Part shown: one piece after another, positions 25,731-34,556 of the stretch
Layout: each line of letters opens with the position of its first letter
Numbering within the stretch: the first letter of the stretch is position 1
DNA from: Mongoliitalea daihaiensis
Lineage (GTDB): Bacteria > Bacteroidota > Bacteroidia > Cytophagales > Cyclobacteriaceae
Direction of reading: 5' to 3'
Length of the DNA: 64,000 nt
NCBI RefSeq assembly: GCF_021596945.1
Contig: NZ_CP063779.1
Span: forward strand, 3,570,001 to 3,634,000
The notes under the pieces: generated by a model
Told to the model about the DNA's origin: nothing
The model's input: the letters and a program-made list of their open reading frames with translations, nothing else
Database searches by the model: none
Program-made: the position numbers and the translations under genes

Positions 25731-25956
25731 ATTTCTTTAAAGTATCTTCGAGAATAGTATCTAATTCGCCAAGAGAAACATACTTCTCTGGACTTATAAG
25801 AGCACTTTCTAGATCCTTTACAACTTCTTCTTTCACTCTATCATATTTCTCAATTTCGATAATTTCAATCTCATCTTTAGAGAAACGATTTAGAAACCAC
25901 AAGAAATGGTTAAATACCTCATTGTTAACTTTAATTTTTATCGTCTTCATTAGCAA
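25720..25956 (-). CDS. Antitoxin of the ParE-type pair
   Basis: A 78-residue protein. Residues 1-45 (MKTIKIKVNNEVFNHFLWFLNRF) could form the DNA-binding/dimer domain, and the acidic C-terminal half (SLGELDTILEDTLKKYG) would wrap the toxin. Met3 at 25950 is an alternative start. It is assigned by size, acidic tail and 11-bp overlap with the toxin gene, not by a clear family motif. It would repress its own promoter together with the toxin if it follows the family pattern. Confidence 0.72.
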   Translation of the reverse strand: MLMKTIKIKVNNEVFNHFLWFLNRFSKDEIEIIEIEKYDRVKEEVVKDLESALISPEKYVSLGELDTILEDTLKKYGA

Positions 25957-26730
25957 TTAGAAATTATAATGTTAAGCTCTTTTCTTTAAAGATAATAAAT
26001 GAAAATGAATATAGCAGTGGAAGAAGATTTTGCATTCTAGAAAAATCTTTTTTTCGACTTACTTATTATTGTTTTTATTAACAATTGAACCTTGGAAAGG
26101 TCTGATAGTAATAGAAAGTAATTCGATTCTTGTAGCATTCGAATTTTCGAAGTCTTCCGAGGTTGGTCGGAGACATTTTGGCTATAAACATTTGATTCCT
26201 TCGGGATCAGGGGCTCTCGCAGAATACTCGGAAGGCGCGGAAATGAGATTTTTAAGAACCAGATACTTGATAAGAACCGATTGAACATCCGTGAAAATCG
26301 GTTCACTCGTTGGTTATGGGTATAACTTATGGTGAAAAGCTAAGCGGGATTTTGTACGATAATAATCCACACTAAACAATTTTGGCTTCGGCTACGGTCA
26401 GCCACCGTAGGCGAGTATTTACTGTCCACTGTTCCATTGTTCATTGTTCATTGTCCACTGTTCACTTTTCACTGTTTTCTGGCTTCGGCTACGGTCAGCC
26501 ACCGTGGGTGGGTGGTACTTTGGCTTCGACTCCGCTCAGCTATCGAAGGTGAGTATTCACTGTTCACTGTTCACTACCAACTGCTCACTGTTCACTGTCA
26601 ATTGTTCACTGTCAATTGTTCACTGCCAACTGTTCACTGTTCTCCGGCTTCGACTCCGCTCAGCCGCCAAATAACTTAGTCCCTTTAACCTCTTTTCTTT
26701 CCGTGTATTCTGCGCCTTCCGCGAGAGCCT
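25957..26730. repeat. Non-coding region with hairpin-block copy and GTTCACTGTTCACTG words
   Basis: Holds the second copy of the GGAGACATTTTGGCTATAAACA block ending in CCTTCGGGATC (26148-26208), then three variants of TGGCTTCGGCTACGGTCAGCC (26384, 26480, 26520, also 26644), and between 26430 and 26640 a dense run of CACTGTTCACTGTTCACT variants. Overlapping open frames on both strands (26030-26284, 26037-26306, 26437-26679) are repeat-derived and rejected. Confidence 0.7.
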
Positions 26731-27234
26731 TCACCCGTAGACGAGGATCCCGCCCACATCTCCGGGATCATGTTCGAGGATCTGAACCTTCACTTCTCTG
26801 TTGACCTTTTCATAGGTTTTGATGGTGAGAAAATCCAGGTATTGGAGGTCGAGCTCCTTCCCTATCAAGATCAAATCGATGGTTCCTGAATCAATACCCA
26901 TGGCATAATCGCCAACTATGTAAGCTCGCTCTACCGGTCCCATGCGTTTGACTACTTGTTCGAGCAGGTCATCTAACCCCAGAAACTTTGCTACCATGCG
27001 GGAGATTTCTGTGAAGAAGGGATGCGATTGATTGGCTTTATAGACCTTGGTCTTCCCCTCCTCTTCGGTCACCAACAATCCCGCCTCCGTCAAGCGATTC
27101 AGCTCCACCCGCACCGAGTTGGTAGACTCCTCAAAATCCTTCGCCAAGGACCGCAAATACCCGGAGTTATTATTAGAAAATAATTTCAAGAGAAGCTTAA
27201 TGCGGGTTTTGGAGGTGACTAAACTATCTAACAT
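26731..27234 (-). CDS. Winged-helix regulator with degenerate nucleotidyltransferase domain
   Basis: A 167-residue protein. Residues 1-75 form an ArsR/MarR-like winged helix: TSKTRIKLLLKLFSNNNSGYLRSLAKDFEESTNSVRVELN is the helix-turn-helix and LLVTEEEGKTKVYKAN the wing. Residues ~100-160 (AYIVGDYAMGIDSGTIDLILIG) look like a nucleotidyltransferase of MNT type in which the GSxxxG and D-x-D motif is degenerate (G-D-Y, then T-I-D-L). Proteins of this build are common near surface-polysaccharide loci of Bacteroidota and are presumed regulators. Target and ligand unknown. Confidence 0.78.
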   Translation of the reverse strand: MLDSLVTSKTRIKLLLKLFSNNNSGYLRSLAKDFEESTNSVRVELNRLTEAGLLVTEEEGKTKVYKANQSHPFFTEISRMVAKFLGLDDLLEQVVKRMGPVERAYIVGDYAMGIDSGTIDLILIGKELDLQYLDFLTIKTYEKVNREVKVQILEHDPGDVGGILVYG

Positions 27235-27331
27235 TTAATAGTGAACAGTGCATAGTGAACAGTGAAAGTAATACCTTAATTTATTGTTTAAACTTTCGTT
27301 TATTGCTTAGACTTTACAAGGAGGTTTTTTG

Positions 27332-27709
27332 TTAGCCAGAGCCTTTTCTTTTGGAGTTTTGGAGATTGGATTTTGATGATTTGATAATGGTGTAGAGGAC
27401 TTTATTGATTTCTTGAATTTCATTCAAGAGGTATGAGAATTCATCGAATTCTTTTAAGAGTTTGGGTTTATTTAGAAGTTTTAGCCAGTACTTACATTCT
27501 CTTGCCTCCTTATGAGCAATACTCATTTTACTAATGAAATCTGCTTTGGATTGCGCAGCCTGTGCTTCTTCAACATTTGCACCAATGGAGGTTCCTGCTC
27601 CAACAAGTTGATTGGCTAATCGAAAATGTCCCTTATCGTAGAGATATAAGTAAGCATCAATGATAACTTCAGCAAATCGATAGGTTTTTTCTTGAATAGT
27701 TTCTTTCAT
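27332..27709 (-). CDS. Four-helix-bundle protein (23S rRNA intervening-sequence family)
   Basis: A 125-residue protein with the family blocks TYRFAEVIIDAYLYL, LANQLVGAGTSIGANVEEAQAAQSKADF and KMSIAHKEARECKYWLKLL. The family (TIGR02436) was first seen inside rRNA intervening sequences, but most members, like this one, are free-standing genes, often in polysaccharide or accessory regions. Function unknown; pentameric four-helix bundles have been seen in structures. There is no rRNA here. The C-terminal 20 residues (SSKSNLQNSKRKGSG) are low complexity. Confidence 0.9.
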   Translation of the reverse strand: MKETIQEKTYRFAEVIIDAYLYLYDKGHFRLANQLVGAGTSIGANVEEAQAAQSKADFISKMSIAHKEARECKYWLKLLNKPKLLKEFDEFSYLLNEIQEINKVLYTIIKSSKSNLQNSKRKGSG

Positions 27710-28225
27710 GAGATTGGCTGTTTATTTTCCCAAAAAATACCACCGAAAAATCAAAACCTACAAAGTTTAAATACTTCATTAAACGCTTAAATTTCCCACA
27801 AAATATTTAGCTGCCAACTGCTGGCTTCGACTTCCCTCAGCCATCGTGATGTGTATACCAACTGTTCACTCATCACTGTTAACTATCAACTGCTAACTAC
27901 TCACTGTTAACTGTTCACTGTTAACTCCCTACAGCTTCGCCCGTTCAGTCCCATGACTTAGCGTAGCTACTGAGTAAATTTTTTACTCAATGAAACAAAT
28001 TTATGCGTTGGTGGGATGAATGCAAATATTTTTGAAGAAAAGATTGAATTGAGAGCTCGGGGAAGAGAATCGATACTTGCCTGCTGCAAGCAGGAGACGA
28101 GATGCGAGCTTGTCTACCGTAAGGTAGGAGATTAGATTAGAATCAAGAGGCAAGAGGCAAGAAACAAGAGTTGATTTTTTATTGAAATACGTTGGGAGTA
28201 TGATTGAAATAAGGTGGAAATATGG
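27710..28225. repeat. Repeat-rich spacer
   Basis: Includes another TGGCTTCGACTTCCCTCAGCC word (27823), CACTGTTAACTGTTCACTG words (27855-27925), and from 28075 the block TTGCCTGCTGCAAGCAGGAG with its hairpin, followed by GCGAGCTTGTCTACCGTAAGG. That last block recurs at 31006-31080. No gene is supported. Confidence 0.65.
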
Positions 28226-28690
28226 TTGAAATAGACATTAGATGTTAGACGCTAGACGTTAGACCTGATTTGTCTTTGAAATACGTTTGGAGTTCAATTG
28301 AAATAAGGTAGAAATAAAGAGAAATAATTTTTGGACGAGAAATAGAACTTTAGTAGCGGAACCTCCCTTTTGCCTTTTTCCTTTAACCTTTCCCCTCTTT
28401 TTTTACCTAAACTTTCGTGCAATTAGTGTCACTCGTGGACAGCTCAACTTACGGAAACCCTAGAGGATTACAAATCCTCATTATCTGCTGAGGCTAAACA
28501 GTTTTTAAATCGATTGTCCTAGTATCGGCTCGTAAGGCGTGGGTGGCCCAAAGACAATCAGCGTGCGAGCCTCTGGTGCCAAGAGTAGATTTCCTGCCCC
28601 GGGTTGCGACGCAGGGGAATATCCTCAAAAAAAACAATTCATCTAGCGTCTTACCCGGGGTTAATAGTGATTCAAGCCCTTTGGGCTTGG
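28226..28690 (+). repeat. Long dispersed repeat, copy 1 (left flank of the GT-C gene)
   Basis: About 465 bp starting GAAATAGACATTAGATGTTAG and running through GGAACCTCCCTTTTGCC, a CTAGAGGATTACAAATCCTC hairpin, CTAGTATCGGCTCGTAAGGCG, a CCCCGGGTTGCGACGCAGG palindromic block, TCTAGCGTCTTACCCGGGG and CAAGCCCTTTGGGCTTG. Copy 2 (30498-30971) follows in the same orientation on the other side of the glycosyltransferase gene, and a shorter copy lies at 31266-31556. Confidence 0.88.
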
Positions 28691-28818
28691 GAGGGGTAAA
28701 TAGAAAAAAGTTTTAGTAAGACTTTGGGGGCAAACTGAAAAGATATTCATGTAATTAGTGAAATTAGAATGAATGATTTAAGCTTAAAATTTTTAAATTC
28801 ATACCGGAATTAGGCAGT

Positions 28819-30378
28819 ATGCAATCAGAAAACGTCCAAAATCGATTAATCTTTATTTGCACCATCTTGTATTTAATCGGATACTGGTTTTTTACATTTG
28901 ATGGTATAACTTTTTCAGATGATGTGGTTTACATGGAGTTTGGAAGAGCATTTTGGGCTGGCGAAACATTTCCATACAAGACTCATTTCGCTGACCGTTG
29001 GGGTGCATATATATTCTCTGGTTTTTTCACTCATTTTTTCGACTTTAACGAACGAACAGCATCATTTGCCTCTCTCCTGAGTTATTTATTGAGTTATAGT
29101 TTGTTATTTTCCTTACTTCAAAGCCCTAAAGAAAAGTTGATTTTCAGTTTACTTTACCTTGGGCAAGTTTATTTTTTATATTTTATACATAAGGTATATC
29201 CGGATAGTATATTATTGGTATTTATCTGTTTAATTGTTTGGTCTGCTATAAAAAGGAATGAACATCCCGTTTTTACAGGATTTTGTATGAGCATAGCTTT
29301 TTTACTTGGGTTTATAACTAAAGAAACAATCGTTTTTTTATTACCATTTCCCCTTATTTTATTTGGGTATGATTGGAAAAATAGAACATCAATAAAATTT
29401 TACTATGCTTTTTTTTCCGCTTCAATATTACTATTGATAAGTTATTTTGGATACTACCAACTAAACCATGGAAATTGGATGTATCGCTTTACAGCGGTAA
29501 ATGAAGGTCATTATATTTCAGATTTCACCTATCATGATAAAGGGTGGATTGCTATTCTTAAACGATTGACCTATTTACCTTTCCAAACTTTTATAGAGCG
29601 TTCATATTGGCCTTACATTGTTACTGCTACAGTATTGATTGTAAATGGAAATAAATCATCTAAACAAACATTCAAGATTATTGCATTAACAAGTTTTTGC
29701 CTATTACTTGGGTTTTGGTTTATGAGTTCAACACTTGAATTTTATAACCCTATATATCTCAATCCAAGACATTTAATCATTTTGGTGCCACTATTATCTT
29801 GGATCATTGCGACATCATCAGATAAACTTTTCCAGAATAAAGGAATTAATAGATTGATTGCTGTAAGCTTTTTGATTGCTGCGATGCTTTCATGGAACTC
29901 TTTTGATCTAATGGTTTATTATGGTGCTTTAGCACTTCTTTTAATAGGTGTAGAATATTTTTCCATGGCGAAATGGCTTTTTATTCCATTTATCCTCCTT
30001 CCTAGTGTAGTAAGTGGGCACTATCATTACCAAAATAAAAACTACGCTCACATGAAGCAGACTTATCAAAGTTTTGCAAACTCAAACCATTCTAACATCA
30101 AATTGGCAAACTCATTTTTAGTGTATAGCAACTCTGTATTACTGGCTGAAGCTGATCGAAATAAAGTTCTGTTTTTGGGAAATTGGAAAGAATCGGTCAG
30201 TACTACCCCTCCTATAATAGAGGTCTTTATCTACAAATTTTATAAGCATGCTTATCCCCTGGAGCAAAACGATTGGGACCATTTGCAAGAGTGGTTAATC
30301 AAAGAAAATTACAAAGCCAATCAAGTTTATGATGATCAATGGATTGAAATTTGGAGATTTGAAAATCAAGTTCCTTAA
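28819..30378 (+). CDS. GT-C fold membrane glycosyltransferase (ArnT/PMT-like)
   Basis: A 519-residue protein with ten or more hydrophobic helices. The first loop after helix 1 holds FDGITFSDDVVYMEFGRAF with an acidic pair, and HKVYPDSILLVFICLIVW, FITKETIVFLLPFPLILF and FYNPIYLNPRHLIILVPLL are in the order typical of PMT_2/GT39-like enzymes, which use polyprenyl-phosphate sugars on the outer face of the inner membrane. The C-terminal ~100 residues are a soluble domain. It stands alone between two direct copies of a ~470-bp repeat. Substrate unknown; glycan or lipid decoration is the likely job. Confidence 0.8.
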   Translation: MQSENVQNRLIFICTILYLIGYWFFTFDGITFSDDVVYMEFGRAFWAGETFPYKTHFADRWGAYIFSGFFTHFFDFNERTASFASLLSYLLSYSLLFSLLQSPKEKLIFSLLYLGQVYFLYFIHKVYPDSILLVFICLIVWSAIKRNEHPVFTGFCMSIAFLLGFITKETIVFLLPFPLILFGYDWKNRTSIKFYYAFFSASILLLISYFGYYQLNHGNWMYRFTAVNEGHYISDFTYHDKGWIAILKRLTYLPFQTFIERSYWPYIVTATVLIVNGNKSSKQTFKIIALTSFCLLLGFWFMSSTLEFYNPIYLNPRHLIILVPLLSWIIATSSDKLFQNKGINRLIAVSFLIAAMLSWNSFDLMVYYGALALLLIGVEYFSMAKWLFIPFILLPSVVSGHYHYQNKNYAHMKQTYQSFANSNHSNIKLANSFLVYSNSVLLAEADRNKVLFLGNWKESVSTTPPIIEVFIYKFYKHAYPLEQNDWDHLQEWLIKENYKANQVYDDQWIEIWRFENQVP

Positions 30379-31562
30379 AACTTCTATAAGTCGTTGAAAT
30401 AGACATTAGATGTTAGACGCTAGACATTAGACCTGATTTGTCTTAGAAATACGTTTTGGAGTACTATGGAAATAAGGTGGAAATAAATGGAAATAAGGTT
30501 GAAATAGACATTAGATGTTAGACGCTAGACGTTAGACCTGATTTGTCTTTGAAATACGTTTGGAGTTCAATTGAAATAAGGTAGAAATAAAGAGTAATAA
30601 TTTTTGGACGAGAATTAGAACTTTAGTAGCGGAACCTCCCTTTTGCCTTTTTCCTTTAACCTTTCCTCTCTTTTTTTACCTAAACTTTCGTGTAATTCGT
30701 GGACAGCTCAACTTACGGATACCCTAGAGGATTGCAAATCCTCTAGTATCTGCTGACCGAGATTGTAAATCACGGACAGCTTGTGTTTTTAAATCGATTA
30801 TCCTAGTATCGGCTAGTAAGGCGTGGGTGGCCCGACGACGATTACCCTGCGAGCCTCTGGTGCTAAAAGTAGATTTCTGTCCCCGGGTTGCGACGCAGGG
30901 AATATCCTCAAAAAAACAATTCATCTAGCGTCTTACCCGGGGTTAATAGTGATGCAAGCCCTTTAGGCTTGTTAGGCTAATCGTGGACAGCAAAGAAGCG
31001 AGACTTGCCTGCTGCAAGCAGGAGACGAGATGCGAGCTTGTCTGCCATAAGGTAGGAGATTAGATTAGAAACAAGAGTCAAAGCCTGCCCCGATAATCGG
31101 GGAAACAAGAAGCAGGACTTGATTTCTCTTAGAAATACGCTTTAGAGTACTACGGAAATAAGGTTGGAATAGACATTAGATGTTAGACGCTAGACGTTAG
31201 ACCTGATTTGTCTTTGAAATACGTTTGGAGTTCAATTTAAATAAGGTAGAAATAAATGGAAATAAGGTTGAAATAGACATTAGATGTTAGACGCTAGACG
31301 TTAGACCTGATTTGTCTTTGAAATACGTTTGGAGTTCAATTTAAATAAGGTAAAATAAAGTTGAAATAAAGGGAAATAATTTTTAGACGAGAATTAGAGG
31401 TTTAGTAATGGAACCTCCCTTTCCCCTTTTGACTTTGAACTTTTGCCTTCGTGTAGTCCCTGTAATTCGTGGACAATACAACTTGCGGATACCTTAGAGG
31501 ATTACAAATCCTCATTATCTGCTGACCGAGATTGCAAATCACGGACAGCTACTCCTAAACCA
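30379..31562 (+). repeat. Long dispersed repeat, copies 2 and 3, with hairpin blocks
   Basis: A partial start of the unit is at 30394-30450, the main second copy at 30498-30971, a block with CTTGCCTGCTGCAAGCAGG and CCCCGATAATCGGGG hairpins at 31000-31110, then two more starts (31160, 31266) and a third copy to about 31556 that lacks the CCCGGG module. The word TTAGATGTTAGACGCTAGACG occurs at every start. An open frame on the minus strand (30724-30924) lies inside the repeat and is rejected. Confidence 0.85.
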
Positions 31563-31900
31563 TTATAATTCATCTAATAAAACACCAATCTTTTTATGGA
31601 TTTCGGGAATTTTGTTTTTAACCACGTCCCAAACAATGATATAGTTGACCCCTATGGAGTCATGAATAAGCCTATCCCTCATGCTTTCCATATTTTTCCA
31701 AGGGATTTGATCTCTTTTTAACTTTATATCGTCTGGAATTTTTTTTGATGCTTCTCCAATTATTTCTAAACTCCTAACTACCGCTCTTTTTAAAGTTTCA
31801 TCATTCAAAAAAATCTCTATCGACAAGTCTTCACTTATTTTTAACAGGTATAAACACTCATCGTTAATATGTTTTAAAACTCTTTTGGATCTTTAAACAT
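31563..31900 (-). pseudogene. HepT-like toxin (DUF86), frameshifted near its start
   Basis: A long frame from 31886 encodes RVLKHINDECLYLLKISEDL and LKRAVVRSLEIIGEASKKIP, ending in RDRLIHDSIGVNYIIVWDVV, the HepT/DUF86 pattern. The natural ATG at 31900 overlaps the antitoxin stop by 8 bp but reads MFKDPKEF and stops; one missing A in a run of four (about 31884-31887) puts it out of frame with the body. Only a TTG at 31826 gives an 87-residue in-frame product. The RNase R-x4-H motif (RDRLIH) is intact, but the tyrosine two residues after H, which MntA AMPylates in the classical pair, is a serine. Probably a dying or altered toxin. Confidence 0.82.
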
Positions 31901-32189
31901 ATTGAACTTCATTCAAAATATTTGGTCCGATGTGGGGACTCAATCCATTTTTGGTAATAACCTCTACTTTCTTAGGTTTAAAAAGGCTTTCAAAAAGTTC
32001 ATATACAGCCATGAGGTTATCAAAATTTTCTTTATCTGATTCAAAATCAACAAATAAATCGATGTCACTATTACCTGATTGTTCATTTCTGACATAAGAA
32101 CCAAATAAACCAACTTGTCGAATCTCTAAATTCGAAAGCTTATTTTTATTTGTCTTTAAAATGGCTAGTATGTCATCTTTGGTAAGCAT
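31893..32189 (-). CDS. mntA: MntA-like nucleotidyltransferase antitoxin
   Basis: A 98-residue protein of the minimal nucleotidyltransferase family: VGLFGSYVRNEQSGNSDIDLFVDF carries the GS-x10-D-x-D motif, and KKVEVITKNGL gives the third strand. In MntA/HepT pairs this enzyme AMPylates HepT on a tyrosine and so silences it. The downstream hepT-like gene overlaps by 8 bp. Because that HepT is frameshifted and lacks the tyrosine, this antitoxin may be an orphan or may act differently. Confidence 0.85.
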   Translation of the reverse strand: MLTKDDILAILKTNKNKLSNLEIRQVGLFGSYVRNEQSGNSDIDLFVDFESDKENFDNLMAVYELFESLFKPKKVEVITKNGLSPHIGPNILNEVQYV

Positions 32190-32646
32190 ACATCAAAGAT
32201 ACAAAAATGTAACAGACAAAGAATCAAAGCCTGCCCCGATAATCGGGGAAACAAGACTTGATTTTTTGTGGAAATACGTTGGGAGTACTATGGAAATAGG
32301 CTTAAAATAAATTTTAGAAAGAGAATTATTATACATTTTTCAAAAGGGATGTTTACATTTCTACGCGTGTTGAAACTGCTCAATATCAACAAGAACTATT
32401 CTTTTTCTAACCGTTTAATCACTAAATTCCATGTTTATGTATACAATTAAATGTTTTTTAAATAGAGTTTTTTTCCCAAAAAAGCTTGATTTTAATCAAA
32501 TTGTTTCTATTTTAGTGCGTTACATTTCTTAGTTTCAAAATTTTATTTTATATTTTTTCGTATAGAAAAATATTATTTTGGATTCATTGAAAGAATTTAA
32601 ACGCAATTAATTTTATTAACCTATGTTACACACTAACTAATTAAAC
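32190..32646. other. AT-rich intergenic region before the subtilase gene
   Basis: Contains a copy of the GCCTGCCCCGATAATCGGGG word (32229) and a strongly AT-rich stretch from 32450 to 32640. No clear promoter of the TAnnTTTG type was found near the subtilase start. A 60-codon plus-strand open frame at 32268-32450 has no family features and is rejected. Confidence 0.5.
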
Positions 32647-34209
32647 ATGAAGTACCCAAATTACTTTAAAAAACTAAGGCTAACCCATTTACTTGTAGGT
32701 GCGTCTATTATTCTGGCTTCTTGCGAAATGGAAAGAACGGACATTAGCCCGGTTCTTGAAGAGACTACCCAAGAGACAACCTTATTGGATGAATGGCAGT
32801 TAGTCGAAATGACAGACTATTCTAACCTTCGGGAAGGAGATTTTACAGGAAAATTTTTGATTCTTAGTAAAACACCTAATCTGCCCAATAATCTAGCAAG
32901 AGATATAGCGGCAGCTGGTGGAGAGATTGTAGAAAGTTATCCACAAGTAGGCGTTGCTGTGGCTATTGCACACAGAGCAGATTTTCTAATAAATGCACGT
33001 GCTATCAATAGCATTGAATCTGTAACCGCTGACTACATTATGCAGTATACGCATGAACCAACGAACTTGGAAATGGTAGAAATGTCGGTTGGTGGCACTA
33101 CGAGTAGCGAAACTGCTGCCCGTACAGCATTTAATTACAGAACTGCTTTTTTTGATGGATTTCAGTGGGCTCCGAAAGCAATCAATGCCACCGAAGCTTG
33201 GGATGCTGGTTTAACAGGACAAGGTATTCGGGTAGCTGTGATTGATGGTGGCTTTCTCTCTACCCACATTGACCTTGCTCCCAATTTTGATATTGCAGCT
33301 TCTAGATCGACGGTTCCAGGGTTTAATTTCAACCAAGATGTTGGTACTTTCTGGCATGGAACGCACGTGGCAGGGATTGTTTCCGCAGCTGGAATTGGTG
33401 TCGTAGGTATCGCTCCTCGGTCAACCCTTATCGGCGTAAAATCTTTGCATAATGGTAGCGGTGCTTTCTCTTGGATATTGAATGGTTTATTGTATGCGGC
33501 AACACCAAGAGAAGTAGGTGGAGCCGGCGCAGACATCATCAATATGAGTTTAGGTGCTACATTTGATTATAGAAGCCCTTGGGGTGATAAAGAATTCAGA
33601 GACGCATTTAGAGAACTACAAAAAATTTACGATAGAGCAATGCGCTACGCTTGGCAAAATGGAGTCACAGTATTGGTTTCAGCAGGCAATGGAGGCAATA
33701 ACTTTGATGAAGCAAGAGAATTGTTCCAATTACCAGCGCAAAGTCAACATGCCCTGTCAATTAGTTCTACTGGACCAACTGGTTGGGGATTAGGAGCTGT
33801 TAACTTTTCTCAACCGGCCTATTATACCGATCATGGTAAATCATTAGTAGACTTTGCTGCGCCAGGAGGAACTCTTGGACTAGCCCTTGTAGAAGGAAAT
33901 TTCAATCCTTGTAGAATCCAAGGAACCTTTACTGGTTCCACTAATACTTGTGCTTTATTTGATCAAGTATTCAGTACAATTAGAGGAAGTTCAAATTCTA
34001 GTTTTGGTTGGGCACAAGGGACTTCCATGGCTTCTCCAGCCGCGGCAGGAGTTGTAGCCTTGATGATGGAAGCTGAAGGAAGAAGACTTTCTCCAGCTCA
34101 AGTAAGAGCTCGATTAAGACAAACATCCACTGACTTAGGCGAACCAGGAAATGATAAATTTTATGGTCATGGCTTTGTCGATGCTGCTAGAGCAGCGGGC
34201 GTACGTTAA
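32647..34209 (+). CDS. Subtilisin-like (S8) serine protease, lipoprotein
   Basis: A 520-residue secreted protease. The N-terminus has a short hydrophobic signal ending in IILASCEME, a lipobox, so it is likely anchored at the outer membrane. Residues ~65-130 (GKFLILSKTPNLPNNLARDI onward) resemble the inhibitor_I9 propeptide. The catalytic triad is readable: D200 in VAVIDGGF, H237 in HGTHVAG and S460 in GTSMASPAAAG; the oxyanion asparagine is in SAGNGG. Substrates unknown. It is monocistronic and followed by a strong terminator. Confidence 0.95.
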   Translation: MKYPNYFKKLRLTHLLVGASIILASCEMERTDISPVLEETTQETTLLDEWQLVEMTDYSNLREGDFTGKFLILSKTPNLPNNLARDIAAAGGEIVESYPQVGVAVAIAHRADFLINARAINSIESVTADYIMQYTHEPTNLEMVEMSVGGTTSSETAARTAFNYRTAFFDGFQWAPKAINATEAWDAGLTGQGIRVAVIDGGFLSTHIDLAPNFDIAASRSTVPGFNFNQDVGTFWHGTHVAGIVSAAGIGVVGIAPRSTLIGVKSLHNGSGAFSWILNGLLYAATPREVGGAGADIINMSLGATFDYRSPWGDKEFRDAFRELQKIYDRAMRYAWQNGVTVLVSAGNGGNNFDEARELFQLPAQSQHALSISSTGPTGWGLGAVNFSQPAYYTDHGKSLVDFAAPGGTLGLALVEGNFNPCRIQGTFTGSTNTCALFDQVFSTIRGSSNSSFGWAQGTSMASPAAAGVVALMMEAEGRRLSPAQVRARLRQTSTDLGEPGNDKFYGHGFVDAARAAGVR

Positions 34210-34234
34210 TTTTTAAGCTTAAAAGAAATGTAAC

Positions 34235-34270
34235 AACCCCCAAGTCAAGGCTTGGGGGTTATTTTTTTTT
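34235..34270 (+). terminator. Rho-independent terminator after the subtilase
   Basis: A perfect 10-bp stem AACCCCCAAG / CTTGGGGGTT with a 6-nt loop (34235-34260) is followed by A and nine T. It lies 26 bp after the subtilase stop and is the clearest intrinsic terminator in the window. Confidence 0.93.
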
Positions 34271-34556
34271 ACATCCCCAAGTTTCGGTAGTTACTTATCT
34301 GTCTACATCTGTTTTGAATCTGGGCCTACCCATCAATTGGCCTTTGGGACCCATCAAGCCTTATTTCCAAACAATTTCTTTAAATTTACCCTAGTTTTTC
34401 AGCTTATTTGAGAATAATTTTTTCAACATCACTCCATCTAATTCAACCTTTTTTCAACCTTAGCTTGTCATTTCCAACACCTCTTCTTCTCTGTTTGATG
34501 GAATACTTTCTCATTTTTATTTTTATATTTAAATCCACCATAACCTATTTACGCAC
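34271..34556. other. Intergenic region, nothing recognised
   Basis: AT-rich sequence between the terminator and the muramidase gene. No repeat family, gene or convincing promoter was seen, apart from a run TTTTTATATTTAAATCC near the muramidase start. Confidence 0.5.

Noticed and set aside
26030-26306. Overlapping 84- and 89-codon open frames on both strands
   Set aside because: They mirror each other over a repeat block and neither has family features or a start context.
26437-26804. Plus-strand frames rich in VHCSLFTVHCQLF
   Set aside because: They are translations of the CACTGTTCACTG word array.
27332-27709. Four-helix-bundle gene as a sign of an rRNA intervening sequence
   Set aside because: No rRNA sequence surrounds it; free-standing members are common.
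30724-30924. A 66-codon minus-strand frame in the long repeat
   Set aside because: It is inside the dispersed non-coding repeat and is not open in the other copy at 28226-28690.
32268-32450. A 60-codon plus-strand frame
   Set aside because: Low complexity, no family features and no following gene to couple with.
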